Assembly (NCBI RefSeq): GCF_018882295.1 | Contig: NZ_JACVOR010000002.1 | Location: forward strand, 186,001 to 250,000 | Reading direction: 5' to 3' | Source: Polynucleobacter sp. 80A-SIGWE | Lineage (GTDB): Bacteria > Pseudomonadota > Gammaproteobacteria > Burkholderiales > Burkholderiaceae | Length of the DNA stretch: 64,000 bases | Part shown: piece by piece, positions 42,694-50,527 of the stretch | Position numbering within the stretch: the stretch's first letter is position 1 | How the letters are laid out: every line of letters begins with the position of its first letter | Program-made: the position numbers and the translations under genes | The notes under the pieces: model-generated | What the model saw: only the letters and a program-made list of their open reading frames with translations | The model's database searches: none | What the model was told of the DNA's origin: nothing

Positions 42694-43635
42694 ATGTTGT
42701 TTACCCCATCCGAAACTAAAGTCGTCATCGTTGGTGGCGGCACTATGGGCGCTGATGTGGCGGCTGTTTGCGCTCGCGGGGGTTGTGCTGTGCAGGTTCT
42801 AGAACCCACTACTGAGCGCAGGGCACTGTTGCCCGATTATTTTGCCAACACCATGATTGATTTGGGCTACGAGCATCGCCTGCATTTGCTCTCTACCGCC
42901 GGCTCACTAGAGGAGATAGATTGGCCAGAGGTGGATTTAGTCATTGAGTGCGTGCCTGAGCGTTTAGATATTAAGCAAGAGTTGTTTGCCAAGCTTGAAC
43001 AATATGCAAAGCCAGAAGCGGTCTTGGCAAGTAATAGCACGAGCTTCCCGATTAGTGATATTTCAAAAGGCTTGAAAACGGCAGCGCGAATGATTGGACT
43101 GCATTTCTTTATGCCTGCCCACTTAGTGCCTTGTGTAGAAGTGGTTTATGGAGCGAAGACTTCCCCCATGGTTGGCGAAAGCCTTTCTCGATTGATGACG
43201 GCCTGCGGTATGGTGCCAGTTACTGTTAAAAAAGATCTGCCAGGTTTCTTAGCAAATCGCTTACAACACGCTTTATCACGTGAAGCCTTCGCCATGGTCG
43301 ATGCAGGTATTGCGAGCTTAGAAGATATTGATAAGGCAGTGCGTTTTGGTTTTGGTTTCCGCTATATCGCTGCTGGACCAGCAATGCAGAGAGACCACGC
43401 CGGTTTAGATGTGCATGGTGCCGGTGGCGCAACAATTTATCCCACTCTGAATAACTCTCCAGATATTGCAAAATGTTTGAGCGATCGTATCGCTAGTGGC
43501 AAGTTGGGAATGAAAACTGGTGAAGGTTTTTATTCTTGGACGGCAGAGACGATGAAAGCAGAGCGAGAGCGTTATCAAGAAGCTTTACGTGAAGGCTTGA
43601 AGATCATTCAGAAGGATCTGCCGGAGATTAAATAA
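42694..43635 (+). CDS. 3-hydroxyacyl-CoA dehydrogenase NAD-binding family protein (second copy)
   Basis: A 313-residue paralogue of the protein at 35375-36301. Rossmann motif VVIVGGGTMGADVAAVCARGG (about 9-29), ECVPERLDIKQELFAKLE, SNSTSFPISDISKGL, LHFFMPAHLVPCVEVVYG, and ANRLQHALSREAF in the helical domain. The shared segment FGFRYIAAGP/FGFRYAAVGP shows clear common descent. It likely oxidises a 3-hydroxy acid with NAD. It is divergently paired with the hydroxyacid dehydrogenase operon, with 84 bases between the two starts. Confidence 0.85.
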   Translation: MLFTPSETKVVIVGGGTMGADVAAVCARGGCAVQVLEPTTERRALLPDYFANTMIDLGYEHRLHLLSTAGSLEEIDWPEVDLVIECVPERLDIKQELFAKLEQYAKPEAVLASNSTSFPISDISKGLKTAARMIGLHFFMPAHLVPCVEVVYGAKTSPMVGESLSRLMTACGMVPVTVKKDLPGFLANRLQHALSREAFAMVDAGIASLEDIDKAVRFGFGFRYIAAGPAMQRDHAGLDVHGAGGATIYPTLNNSPDIAKCLSDRIASGKLGMKTGEGFYSWTAETMKAERERYQEALREGLKIIQKDLPEIK

Positions 43636-43673
43636 ATCGGGAGCAATCCCATGTGGTGATTTATTCTTAAGTT

Positions 43674-44354
43674 ATGAAAAAAATCATTCGCGTCTGGGAT
43701 TTGCCGATCCGCCTCTTTCATTGGCTTTTGGTTCTCGGAATTATTTTGAGTTTTGTGACCGTCAAGATTGGCGGTAATGCGATGGAGTTCCATGCGCGAG
43801 TCGGTTATTGCGTTCTGACCTTAGTTGTTTTTCGAATCTGCTGGGGCTTGATTGGCTCTCGCCACGCCCGTTTCATTCATTTCGTGCCAAGCCCAAAAGG
43901 CCTTCTGAATTATTTATCTGGCAAAGCTAAGGCGAGTCTTGGCCACAACCCCTTGGGCGCGCTATCTGTTCTGGGTTTACTCTTTTCGATTGGCCTTCAA
44001 GCGGTGACCGGTCTTTTTGCAAATGACGATATCGCATTTGAGGGGCCGCTAGCAAAACATGTTTCCAATGGAACGGTTGAGCTTTTAACTTCGATTCATC
44101 ATCAGAATGAAAAGGTTCTGATTATTTTGATTGTTGTTCACCTCTGTGCAATTTTTTATTATCAAAAATTCAAGGGTGAGAATTTAATTAAGCCAATGTT
44201 GCTGGGCGATAAAGAAATCGACCCAAGCGAGGAGGCAAAATATCTACCTGCTGACTTGGGTCAAGCCTCCAAGGATGGAGCTTGGCAACGCGGCTTGGCG
44301 ATGTTGCTGCTCAGCCTAATTGCGGTGATTGTGGGTTACTTGATAACGAACTAA
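43674..44354 (+). CDS. Cytochrome b/b6 domain (b561-type) membrane protein
   Basis: A 226-residue di-haem b-type cytochrome with four core helices plus a C-terminal helix (GLAMLLLSLIAVIVGYLIT). It begins IRVWDLPIRLFHWLLVLGIILSF, the typical WDxxxRxxHW entry with a haem-ligand histidine. Further histidines are in MEFHARVGYCVLTL, TSIHHQNEKVLI and VVHLCAIFYY. It moves electrons across the inner membrane to a periplasmic acceptor. Its stop touches that of the convergent cytochrome c' gene, a pairing common in proteobacteria. Confidence 0.92.
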   Translation: MKKIIRVWDLPIRLFHWLLVLGIILSFVTVKIGGNAMEFHARVGYCVLTLVVFRICWGLIGSRHARFIHFVPSPKGLLNYLSGKAKASLGHNPLGALSVLGLLFSIGLQAVTGLFANDDIAFEGPLAKHVSNGTVELLTSIHHQNEKVLIILIVVHLCAIFYYQKFKGENLIKPMLLGDKEIDPSEEAKYLPADLGQASKDGAWQRGLAMLLLSLIAVIVGYLITN

Positions 44355-44804
44355 TTACTTTTTCTTGAAGTCGTCATGGCAACCTTTGCAGGTAGCGCCG
44401 GCTGCACCAAATGCCTTTTTAATTGCTTCTTGATCGCCTGACTGCGCAGCAGTATTGAGGTTGGCTACAGCTAGCTGCATTTTTTCTCCTGCAGCTTTAA
44501 ATTTGGCGTTATCAGACCATACTGCTGGTAGTGCGTTGCCACCTTCAGTGCCTGGACCAAATGCTTGCCATGGCAAAGTGGAAAGCATTGCAACAACGGC
44601 TGCATTCTTAGCAACTTCATCTTTATTAAATGGTGCTTCGCCTTTAACTACGGCGCCAATTTTTCCAAAAGAATTTGCCATCACAGTAAACGCGCTTTGA
44701 CGGTACTTAATTGCATCCTCAGGTTTTTTAAATTGCGCATAGGCAATTCCACTCAGCAATAGTGTTGGTGCAAGGGTGGCTAAAACAAGATGTTTGATTT
44801 TCAT
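44355..44804 (-). CDS. Cytochrome c' (periplasmic, class II)
   Basis: A 149-residue four-helix-bundle cytochrome with signal peptide (LVLATLAPTLLLSGIAYAQ) and a C-terminal haem-attachment site CKGCH at 139-143, which is the class II layout. The segment WQAFGPGTEGGNALPAVW matches the family. Cytochromes c' bind NO or CO and may shield cells from NO, or carry electrons. Maturation needs the Ccm system encoded in this window. GGAG stands before the ATG. Confidence 0.92.
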   Translation of the reverse strand: MKIKHLVLATLAPTLLLSGIAYAQFKKPEDAIKYRQSAFTVMANSFGKIGAVVKGEAPFNKDEVAKNAAVVAMLSTLPWQAFGPGTEGGNALPAVWSDNAKFKAAGEKMQLAVANLNTAAQSGDQEAIKKAFGAAGATCKGCHDDFKKK

Positions 44805-44895
44805 GAGGACTCCAATGATTTCAATAGATGGAAGATACGACGCTGTATTGGTTCAGCATACTCTCGAATGCTGATTTTTGCCGATTTGAATTTCC

Positions 44896-45558
44896 TTAGA
44901 AAATCATTCTTAAGGGGCTGGTCAGCAAGAGAATCAACCACTCAAAAAAGGCCATCAAAGGAGTCATCCAAAGGCTACCAATAATCCCAGTAAACACTAG
45001 GCCGAGAACGATAAAAAAGCCCCAGGGCTCCAACTTACCCAAGGCAATGGATTGCCGCGCCGGGAGAAGGCCCGCAAGTATCCGGCCCCCATCGAGAGGC
45101 GGAAGCGGAAATAGGTTGAAAACCAGCAAACCTAAATTCCAGGTAATGCCAGCCTGTGACATGGATATGAGGAACTTTTCATTGATGCCAAGCCCAACAA
45201 ATCCAATAAGCAGGATTAGCCAAATTAGGGCCTGAATGAAGTTGGAGCCAGGGCCAGCTAAAGCTACCCAAATGGAGTCGATTCTGGGGTTGCGTAGGCG
45301 CCCAAAGTTCACGGGCACTGGCTTGGCATAGCCAACTAAAAAAGGGGATCCTGACAAAATCAATAGCAAGGGGATGAGGATTGTCCCCACGGGGTCTATA
45401 TGTTTAATAGGGTTAAGGCTTACTCTACCCAGCATATAGGCTGTATTGTCACCAAATTGACGTGCTGCATAGCCATGGGCGGCCTCATGGATAGTGATGG
45501 CAAAAATCAAGGGAATCGCATTAATTGCGACAGCTTGGATAGAATAGTCAGTAATCAT
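44896..45558 (-). CDS. Site-2 protease family membrane metallopeptidase (M50)
   Basis: A 220-residue intramembrane zinc protease with six helices. HEAAH at 24-28 supplies two ligands and the catalytic glutamate, and Asp156 in LFPLPPLDGGRILAG is the third ligand. FAKPVPVN-like VGYAKPVPVNFGRLRNP is conserved. I start at the ATG at 45558, which gives the family-like MITDYSIQAVAINAIP. The longer reading up to 45669 runs antisense to a small ORF. Its target is unknown. Confidence 0.9.
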   Translation of the reverse strand: MITDYSIQAVAINAIPLIFAITIHEAAHGYAARQFGDNTAYMLGRVSLNPIKHIDPVGTILIPLLLILSGSPFLVGYAKPVPVNFGRLRNPRIDSIWVALAGPGSNFIQALIWLILLIGFVGLGINEKFLISMSQAGITWNLGLLVFNLFPLPPLDGGRILAGLLPARQSIALGKLEPWGFFIVLGLVFTGIIGSLWMTPLMAFFEWLILLLTSPLRMIF

Positions 45559-45586
45559 GGCAATATGATATCCATAGGAGCAAAAA

Positions 45587-45754
45587 GTGACTGACGATAA
45601 AAAACCTGAATCAAAAACCCCAGCCAAGCCAGTAGCGGCGAAGCCAGTAGCCCGTCCACCAGCCCCCAAAGGCCCATCTGGTCCTGGTGGTAGGCCTCAG
45701 GCAGGCTTTGGAGGCGGAAAAGCCATGATGCGTAAGGCTGGCCGCGGCCGATAG
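45587..45754 (+). CDS. Small basic Pro/Ala/Gly-rich protein (hypothetical)
   Basis: A 55-residue ORF with a GTG start preceded by AGGAG at seven bases. The protein is lysine/proline/alanine-rich (KPESKTPAKPVAAKPVARPP) and ends in GGGKAMMRKAGRGR, so it is very basic and probably disordered. I recognise no family. Only 28 bases separate it from the divergent M50 start, which is tight. A nucleic-acid- or ribosome-binding role would fit the charge but is a guess. It could be spurious. Confidence 0.5.
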   Translation: MTDDKKPESKTPAKPVAAKPVARPPAPKGPSGPGGRPQAGFGGGKAMMRKAGRGR

Positions 45755-45798
45755 TGGATAATTACGCTACTAATTAATGTGTTTAATGAGGATTTAGC

Positions 45799-45936
45799 AT
45801 GAACGAATGGCATAAAGAAACGAAAGACGAAATCAACAAGAAGATCATTACTTTGATCGTGATGTTGGCAGCCGCTACAAGCTTGGCTATTTTGTTTGCA
45901 TTGGTTGCAGCTCATACTGGTTACGTATTCGGTTAA
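45799..45936 (+). CDS. Small single-helix membrane protein
   Basis: A 45-residue ORF read by hand: a charged start NEWHKETKDEINKKI and one helix ITLIVMLAAATSLAILFALVAAHTGYVFG. It has a GAGGA eight bases before the ATG, and the DODA-type dioxygenase gene starts nine bases after its stop. No family recognised. Short membrane proteins of this shape often bind a larger partner, which is not evident here. Confidence 0.65.
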   Translation: MNEWHKETKDEINKKIITLIVMLAAATSLAILFALVAAHTGYVFG

Positions 45937-45945
45937 TCTGCATTA

Positions 45946-46725
45946 ATGACTAGCCATCGCCAACCTGCAGTATTTGCTGGCCATGGCAGTCCGATGTACG
46001 CCATCGAGCCCAATCGCTATACAGCTGCTTGGGCCAATCTTGGTAAATCACTCAAACGGCCAGATGCTATCTTAGTCATCTCGGCTCATTGGGTAACCCG
46101 TGGAGTATGGGTTACCGCAATGCCCAAACCAAAAACGATTCATGACTTTGGCGGATTTCCGCAAGCCTTGTTTGATATTCAGTATCCAGCACCAGGAAGT
46201 CCTGCGCTTGCCGATCGCGTAAAAGAATTACTTGGCGTTCCTGTCGTACTTGAAGAGAATGAATGGGGTATTGATCACGGCGCTTGGTCTGTTCTCAAAT
46301 ATCTTTATCCAGACGCCAATGTTCCTGTGGTTCAGTTGAGTTTAGATGGCTCCTTATCTGCAAATGAGCATTACGAGCTGGCTAAAAAATTGCGCCCTTT
46401 ACGTGATGAAAACATTTTGATTCTGGCAAGCGGCAATGTGGTGCATAACTTGCGCACAATCCATTGGGAGGAGGGGGCAACCCCTTATCCATGGGCTAAA
46501 GAGTTCAACGATTTCTTTGTTTCAGAAATGAAAGCTAATCACCATGAGACTCTGATTCATTGGGAGCAATTTGGTGATGCTGCTCATTTATCTATTCCAA
46601 CCCCCGAGCACTATTGGCCGGCATTGTATGTGCTCGCCCAGCAAGAGCAGGGTGAGATGCCTAAGACGCAAGTTGATGGAATAGAAATGGGTTCCATCGG
46701 TATGCTTACTTTTACAATCCAATAA
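45946..46725 (+). CDS. DODA-type extradiol aromatic ring-opening dioxygenase family protein (YgiD-like)
   Basis: A 259-residue member of the class III LigB-like extradiol dioxygenases. Metal ligands are visible as His13 (FAGHGSP) and His48 (ISAHWVT), and the conserved YGIDHGAW-type motif occurs as GIDHGAWSVLKYLYP near 106-120. It matches bacterial 4,5-DOPA dioxygenase (YgiD), which opens catechol rings in the cytoplasm. The natural substrate is uncertain. crcB follows eight bases later. Confidence 0.9.
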   Translation: MTSHRQPAVFAGHGSPMYAIEPNRYTAAWANLGKSLKRPDAILVISAHWVTRGVWVTAMPKPKTIHDFGGFPQALFDIQYPAPGSPALADRVKELLGVPVVLEENEWGIDHGAWSVLKYLYPDANVPVVQLSLDGSLSANEHYELAKKLRPLRDENILILASGNVVHNLRTIHWEEGATPYPWAKEFNDFFVSEMKANHHETLIHWEQFGDAAHLSIPTPEHYWPALYVLAQQEQGEMPKTQVDGIEMGSIGMLTFTIQ

Positions 46726-46733
46726 ATATTTCT

Positions 46734-47111
46734 ATGTGGCTATCTATCCTTGCAATCTTCTTCGGTGCCGGTCTTGGCGCATTACTGAGGGCAGGTTTTA
46801 ATCTTGCAACAGTGGGCGTTGCCTCAATGCTTCCTTTGGGAACCTTTATTTCCAATATGGTGGGCGGGTATCTGATTGGTATTGCGGTAGCTTTCTTTGG
46901 CAATAATCCCAATCTCTCTCCAGAATGGAAGCTGTTTGTGATTACCGGCTTCTTGGGTGGTCTTACAACCTTCTCCAGCTTTTCTGCTGAAGTTGTAGGA
47001 TTTATGCAGCGTGGTGAGGTGACTTGGGCGCTGGGTACTGCGCTCTTGCATTTGCTCGGCTCGCTGTGCCTTACTTTCTTGGGTATTTTGACTTACCAAG
47101 CACTGAAGTAA
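46734..47111 (+). CDS. crcB: Fluoride efflux protein CrcB (Fluc)
   Basis: A 125-residue four-helix dual-topology fluoride channel. It has GAGLGALLRAGFN in helix 1, LPLGTFISNMVGGYLIG (with the fluoride-lining asparagine), and the pore motif GFLGGLTTFSSFSAE near 79-93. It forms a homodimer that lets fluoride leave the cell. No fluoride riboswitch can fit in the eight-base gap upstream, so expression follows the dioxygenase gene. Confidence 0.96.
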   Translation: MWLSILAIFFGAGLGALLRAGFNLATVGVASMLPLGTFISNMVGGYLIGIAVAFFGNNPNLSPEWKLFVITGFLGGLTTFSSFSAEVVGFMQRGEVTWALGTALLHLLGSLCLTFLGILTYQALK

Positions 47112-47126
47112 GCTTTTCAGTCATGC

Positions 47127-48104
47127 CTATTCGGGCTTGATATTTCCGGCCTTGACTACGGTACTCCATTTCGCGGCCTCAGACTTAATCAGTGCTGCGA
47201 AATCAGCTGGAGTTCCACCGCCAATTTCATTTCCTTGAGAAAGCATGATTTCACGTACTTGTGGATCTTTTAGAGCTTCATTAGCTGCAGCATTTAGCTT
47301 GTCAATAATCGGCTTGGGAGTTTTAGCGGGCGCGATAAATCCTTGCCAATTTAGTACCTCAACCTTGGGGTAACCAACCTCGGCAAAGCTAGGAACATTT
47401 GGCAGGAGCGGGGATCTCTTTTTACTTGTGATGGCGATAGGGCGTAACTTATCTGCTTTGATGTTGGGCACTGCTGAATACATTTGATCAAACATCATAT
47501 CGACGTTGCCACCCATGAGGTCTGTTAAACCAGCAGACCCACTCTTGTACGGAACATGAATCATTTTGATATCGGCATTCTGCATAAATAGTTCTGCAGA
47601 TAATTGATGACTGCCGCCAATACCCCCTGAAGAGAAGGTGAGGGTGCCTGGTTTCGCTTTCGCTGCCGTGACAATATCTTGAATAGTTTTATAGGGTGAG
47701 TTTGGGTGAACAACTAAAACTAAGGGCCCCTTCTCAATCAAGATGATTGGGCTGATATCGGTTTCAGGGTCGTAGCGGAGGTTGCCAAACAAGGTTTTAT
47801 TAACTGCCATGGGTGCAAAGTTCCCCATGCCAATCGTGTAGCCATCCGGCGCTGATCTTGCAATAAATTCGGTACCAATATTTCCACCGGCGCCAGGTTT
47901 GTTATCAATCACAATCGGTTGCTTCAAAATCAAACTCATTTTCTGAGCTAGCTGCCTGCTGCGAGAATCAGCGCTACCACCAGCGCCATAAGGCACGATC
48001 AAATTGATCGGTTTGCTGGGATAGTTTGCTTGCGCATGTGCGGATCCAATGAGGATATTCGCTGAACACAAAAGAGCAATTTGCAATATTTTGAATATCT
48101 TCAT
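47127..48104 (-). CDS. Bug family tripartite tricarboxylate receptor (last gene of a CHR operon)
   Basis: A 325-residue periplasmic receptor with signal peptide (MKIFKILQIALLCSANILIGSAHAQ). Bug motifs: INLIVPYGAGGSADSRSRQL, VIDNKPGAGGNIGTEFIARSAPDGY, and TFSSGGIGGSHQLSAELF. The ATG at 48104 overlaps the stop of the CHR transporter half by four bases, so the two are translationally coupled. The longer frame to 48161 lies in the transporter gene. No TctA/TctB partner is present. Confidence 0.9.
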   Translation of the reverse strand: MKIFKILQIALLCSANILIGSAHAQANYPSKPINLIVPYGAGGSADSRSRQLAQKMSLILKQPIVIDNKPGAGGNIGTEFIARSAPDGYTIGMGNFAPMAVNKTLFGNLRYDPETDISPIILIEKGPLVLVVHPNSPYKTIQDIVTAAKAKPGTLTFSSGGIGGSHQLSAELFMQNADIKMIHVPYKSGSAGLTDLMGGNVDMMFDQMYSAVPNIKADKLRPIAITSKKRSPLLPNVPSFAEVGYPKVEVLNWQGFIAPAKTPKPIIDKLNAAANEALKDPQVREIMLSQGNEIGGGTPADFAALIKSEAAKWSTVVKAGNIKPE

Positions 48105-48622
48105 ATAAGCCCCAATGCTCCTAGAGCGGCACCAAGTCCAATTAAATACAAAGGATGCCAACGAGTAAAAACAGTGATTCCAATAGTGAATAGTGTCAGC
48201 GCATAGGCTGCGTAGCTATGATTGATTTGTAAAGCAATCTGCCAGGCTGAAGAGAGCACTAGGCCAATGGCTAGAGCTGCAGCCGCATATTGAATCGACT
48301 TCTTTTTATGAGCATCCTGCATGCCTAGTATCAGGCGCTGTAAGTGAAAGACCAGAATGGATGATGGCCATGAAATTGCAACAGTAGCTATTAGCGCTCC
48401 TAAAACACCATAAACATGCCAGCCAATTAACGTGACCGTCATAAAGTTCGGCCCTGGTGCAGCTTGCGCAATCGCAAAATAATCAGCAAAAGTTTGAAGG
48501 TCTATCCAATGCTCTTGATAAACCGATAATTTCAGCAAGCTTGGAAGCAAGGCATTTACGCCGCCAAAGGCAATCAAAGAAAAGGCAGAGAGTTTTAAAA
48601 ATAGGCTTAGCAATATGCTCAT
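48101..48622 (-). CDS. Short CHR (chromate transporter family) protein, second half
   Basis: A 173-residue protein with about six helices, one half of a split ChrA-family transporter. It begins LSLFLKLSAFSLIAFGGVNALLPSL and contains the family signature AQAAPGPNFMTVTLIGWHVYG near 50-70. I start at 48622, where the ATG overlaps the stop of the first half by four bases. The longer frame would run through that gene. CHR pairs form an antiparallel heterodimer exporting chromate or moving related anions. The neighbours do not point to chromate here. Confidence 0.88.
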   Translation of the reverse strand: MSILLSLFLKLSAFSLIAFGGVNALLPSLLKLSVYQEHWIDLQTFADYFAIAQAAPGPNFMTVTLIGWHVYGVLGALIATVAISWPSSILVFHLQRLILGMQDAHKKKSIQYAAAALAIGLVLSSAWQIALQINHSYAAYALTLFTIGITVFTRWHPLYLIGLGAALGALGLI

Positions 48623-49200
48623 AGTTTGCGAGCCTTCTTTTGCGCCAAGAACCAGGCAAGTGGTGAGGCTATGAGCACTACCCAACCAAGTCCTAGCTGG
48701 TAATAGCTGGCTGCGATTACGGTAACCAGTACCACCAGTAGCATTGCCGGAAAGCGTAACTCGTCGCGCAACATTTTGATGCCAGTGGAGGCGATTAAAC
48801 CAACCCCAACTGCAGAAATTCCTCGCAGCACACCTTGTATCGACTCCATGTAGCTGTAATGTGTATAGAGAATGGCCAACAGCATCACAATGCAGATGGG
48901 TCCCAGTGTTAAACCAAGGACGGCTGCCAATGCGCCTCTGGCGCCAGCAAAGCGAGAGCCAATACACACCGCAAGATTCACAATATTCGGGCCTGGAACA
49001 ATTTGGCAGATGCCCAAAATGGCGCTAAATTCTTCCGAGCTCAATACCTTGTCGCGTTCAACTAGGGTACGTCGTGCCCATGGCAACACCCCACCAAAAC
49101 CAGACATGCCGATTTTGCTGAAGCTGATAAATAATTGCGATGGGGTGAGTGTCTTCAAAGTATTAGGGTTCAAAAGGATGCGGCACTGGCTTTTGGTCAA
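48619..49200 (-). CDS. Short CHR (chromate transporter family) protein, first half
   Basis: A 193-residue six-helix protein: QLFISFSKIGMSGFGGVLPWARRTLVE, the signature ICQIVPGPNIVNLAVCIGSRFAG near 68-90, and a basic end LAQKKARKL. This is the N-terminal partner of a two-gene CHR transporter. The start used is TTG at 49200 with AGAGG seven bases upstream, giving a 38-base overlap with the dehydrogenase gene. A second TTG at 49158 would remove the overlap but lacks a binding site. Confidence 0.88.
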   Translation of the reverse strand: MTKSQCRILLNPNTLKTLTPSQLFISFSKIGMSGFGGVLPWARRTLVERDKVLSSEEFSAILGICQIVPGPNIVNLAVCIGSRFAGARGALAAVLGLTLGPICIVMLLAILYTHYSYMESIQGVLRGISAVGVGLIASTGIKMLRDELRFPAMLLVVLVTVIAASYYQLGLGWVVLIASPLAWFLAQKKARKL

Positions 49201-50137
49201 GCCAAGCCTCTAGCGTTTGAGTAATACCTTTTGAGAAAGTTTCAAAAATAGGTTCTGCAATAAAACCAAGGTGCGGAGTTGCCAGTAGATTCGGGGTATT
49301 GCGTAGCGGATCATTGGATGGCAAAGGTTCAATATCAAATACATCTACTGCAGCTTGGCCAGGACGCCCCTGTTTAAGGGCGGCGCATAAGTCAGGCATA
49401 TTGATCAATGCGGATCGTGATGTGTTTACCAGAATCGAGTCTGGACGCATTAAGGCAAGTTGATCAGCGCTAATGAGGCCTTTGGTTCCTGGGCCAGCCA
49501 CTAAGTGCATGGTAACTACTTTTGATGTGCTGAGTAGCTCATCAAGACTAACGGATTTTGCGTTTTCAACGGCGGCGCGCTCTGGCGTCATATTGGGGCT
49601 CCAAGTGACAAGCTCCATCCCGAATGCTTTGCCAACGCGAGCAACAGAGCTGCCGATGGCGCCCAGACCAATAACTCCGAGGCGCTCACCCGCAAGCATC
49701 GGCAGGACCGAGAGTTCATTACGCCAGCCACCAGAAGTCAGCAGATTGTTTTGGCCTACCAGTTGTTTTGATGCTCCCAAGATTAGGGCCCAAGTTAGCT
49801 CAGTGGTAGTTTCTTTAGATGGGCCTCCTGGCGTGCAGGCGATCGGAATATTCCGCGAAAGGAGGGCAGCGCTATCTAGAGTGCCATTGCGTTTGCCTGT
49901 GAACATTAATAATTTGAGTTTTAGCAGTCTCGCAATCATGGCCTCATTAAAAGGCGATCTATCACGCACAATGGCAATGACATCGGCATCCTTAACCGCT
50001 TCATATAAAGCTTCATCGCGGAATGGCTCATGGTGAATGGTGAGATTTGAGCTTTGCTCTATCCGATTCCAATCAGAGAAGCGACGCAGGGCGCGTTCGT
50101 AATCTCCTAGGACGACAATATTGGGTAAATTGGCCAT
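49163..50137 (-). CDS. D-2-hydroxyacid dehydrogenase family protein
   Basis: A 324-residue dehydrogenase of the phosphoglycerate-dehydrogenase-like group. The cofactor motif is GVIGLGAIGSSVARVGKAFG near 146-165, with VNTSRSALINMPDL carrying the catalytic arginine and ATPHLGFIAEP the histidine. TCTPGGPSKETTTELTW-type residues occur near 101-118. I start at 50137, behind AGAGAG. Extension to 50227 has no support. It is the first gene of the operon with the split CHR transporter and Bug receptor. Substrate unknown. Confidence 0.88.
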   Translation of the reverse strand: MANLPNIVVLGDYERALRRFSDWNRIEQSSNLTIHHEPFRDEALYEAVKDADVIAIVRDRSPFNEAMIARLLKLKLLMFTGKRNGTLDSAALLSRNIPIACTPGGPSKETTTELTWALILGASKQLVGQNNLLTSGGWRNELSVLPMLAGERLGVIGLGAIGSSVARVGKAFGMELVTWSPNMTPERAAVENAKSVSLDELLSTSKVVTMHLVAGPGTKGLISADQLALMRPDSILVNTSRSALINMPDLCAALKQGRPGQAAVDVFDIEPLPSNDPLRNTPNLLATPHLGFIAEPIFETFSKGITQTLEAWLDQKPVPHPFEP

Positions 50138-50212
50138 GTCTCTCTTTGCTGATTTGTTATTCTGTTTGAGTTTACTATCGATCCCTAAGCAATTTTGACA
50201 AAGGAAATTCCC

Positions 50213-50515
50213 ATGATTTTGGAGCACTGCGATCTAGAAATTGACCCTAGTAAGGCCGCTGAGTTTGAAGAGGCTATTTTGCGTGGCGTTAATACCGTCA
50301 TTGCCAAAGCTAAAGGGTTTCGAGGATTTAAAGTTAATCACAGCATTGAAAACCCAGCGCGCTACTTGCTATTGATTTATTGGGATAGCCTTGAGAACCA
50401 TACGGTGGACTTCAGGGGTTCTGACGCCTTTGCTGAATGGCGTGCAATTGTTGGCCCATTTTTTGTAAAACCACCTTTTGTTGAGCATATGACTTTGGTG
50501 GGTAAATCGGGTTAA
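50213..50515 (+). CDS. Antibiotic biosynthesis monooxygenase (ABM) family protein
   Basis: A 100-residue ferredoxin-like alpha/beta-barrel protein: LEIDPSKAAEFEEAILRGVNTVIAKAKGFRGFKVNH, then NPARYLLLIYWDSLENHTVDFRGSDAFAEWRAIVGPFF. These are the usual ABM features of small dimeric enzymes acting on quinols, haem or aromatics. I start at 50213 behind AAAGGAAATTCCC, not the upstream in-frame ATG at 50195. It is a single gene between divergent and convergent units. Confidence 0.85.
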   Translation: MILEHCDLEIDPSKAAEFEEAILRGVNTVIAKAKGFRGFKVNHSIENPARYLLLIYWDSLENHTVDFRGSDAFAEWRAIVGPFFVKPPFVEHMTLVGKSG

Positions 50516-50527
50516 GACCTTTGCTAT

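Noticed and set aside
45559..45669. N-terminal extension of the M50 protease
   Set aside because: Homologues begin near the ATG at 45558 and the extension is low-complexity, antisense to a small ORF with a better binding site.
46726..46733. A fluoride riboswitch before crcB
   Set aside because: Only eight bases separate crcB from the dioxygenase gene, too little for the aptamer.
48623..48967. N-terminal extension of the second CHR half
   Set aside because: It is out-of-frame reading through the first CHR half and shows no hydrophobic family pattern. The ATGA overlap at 48619-48622 marks the true start.
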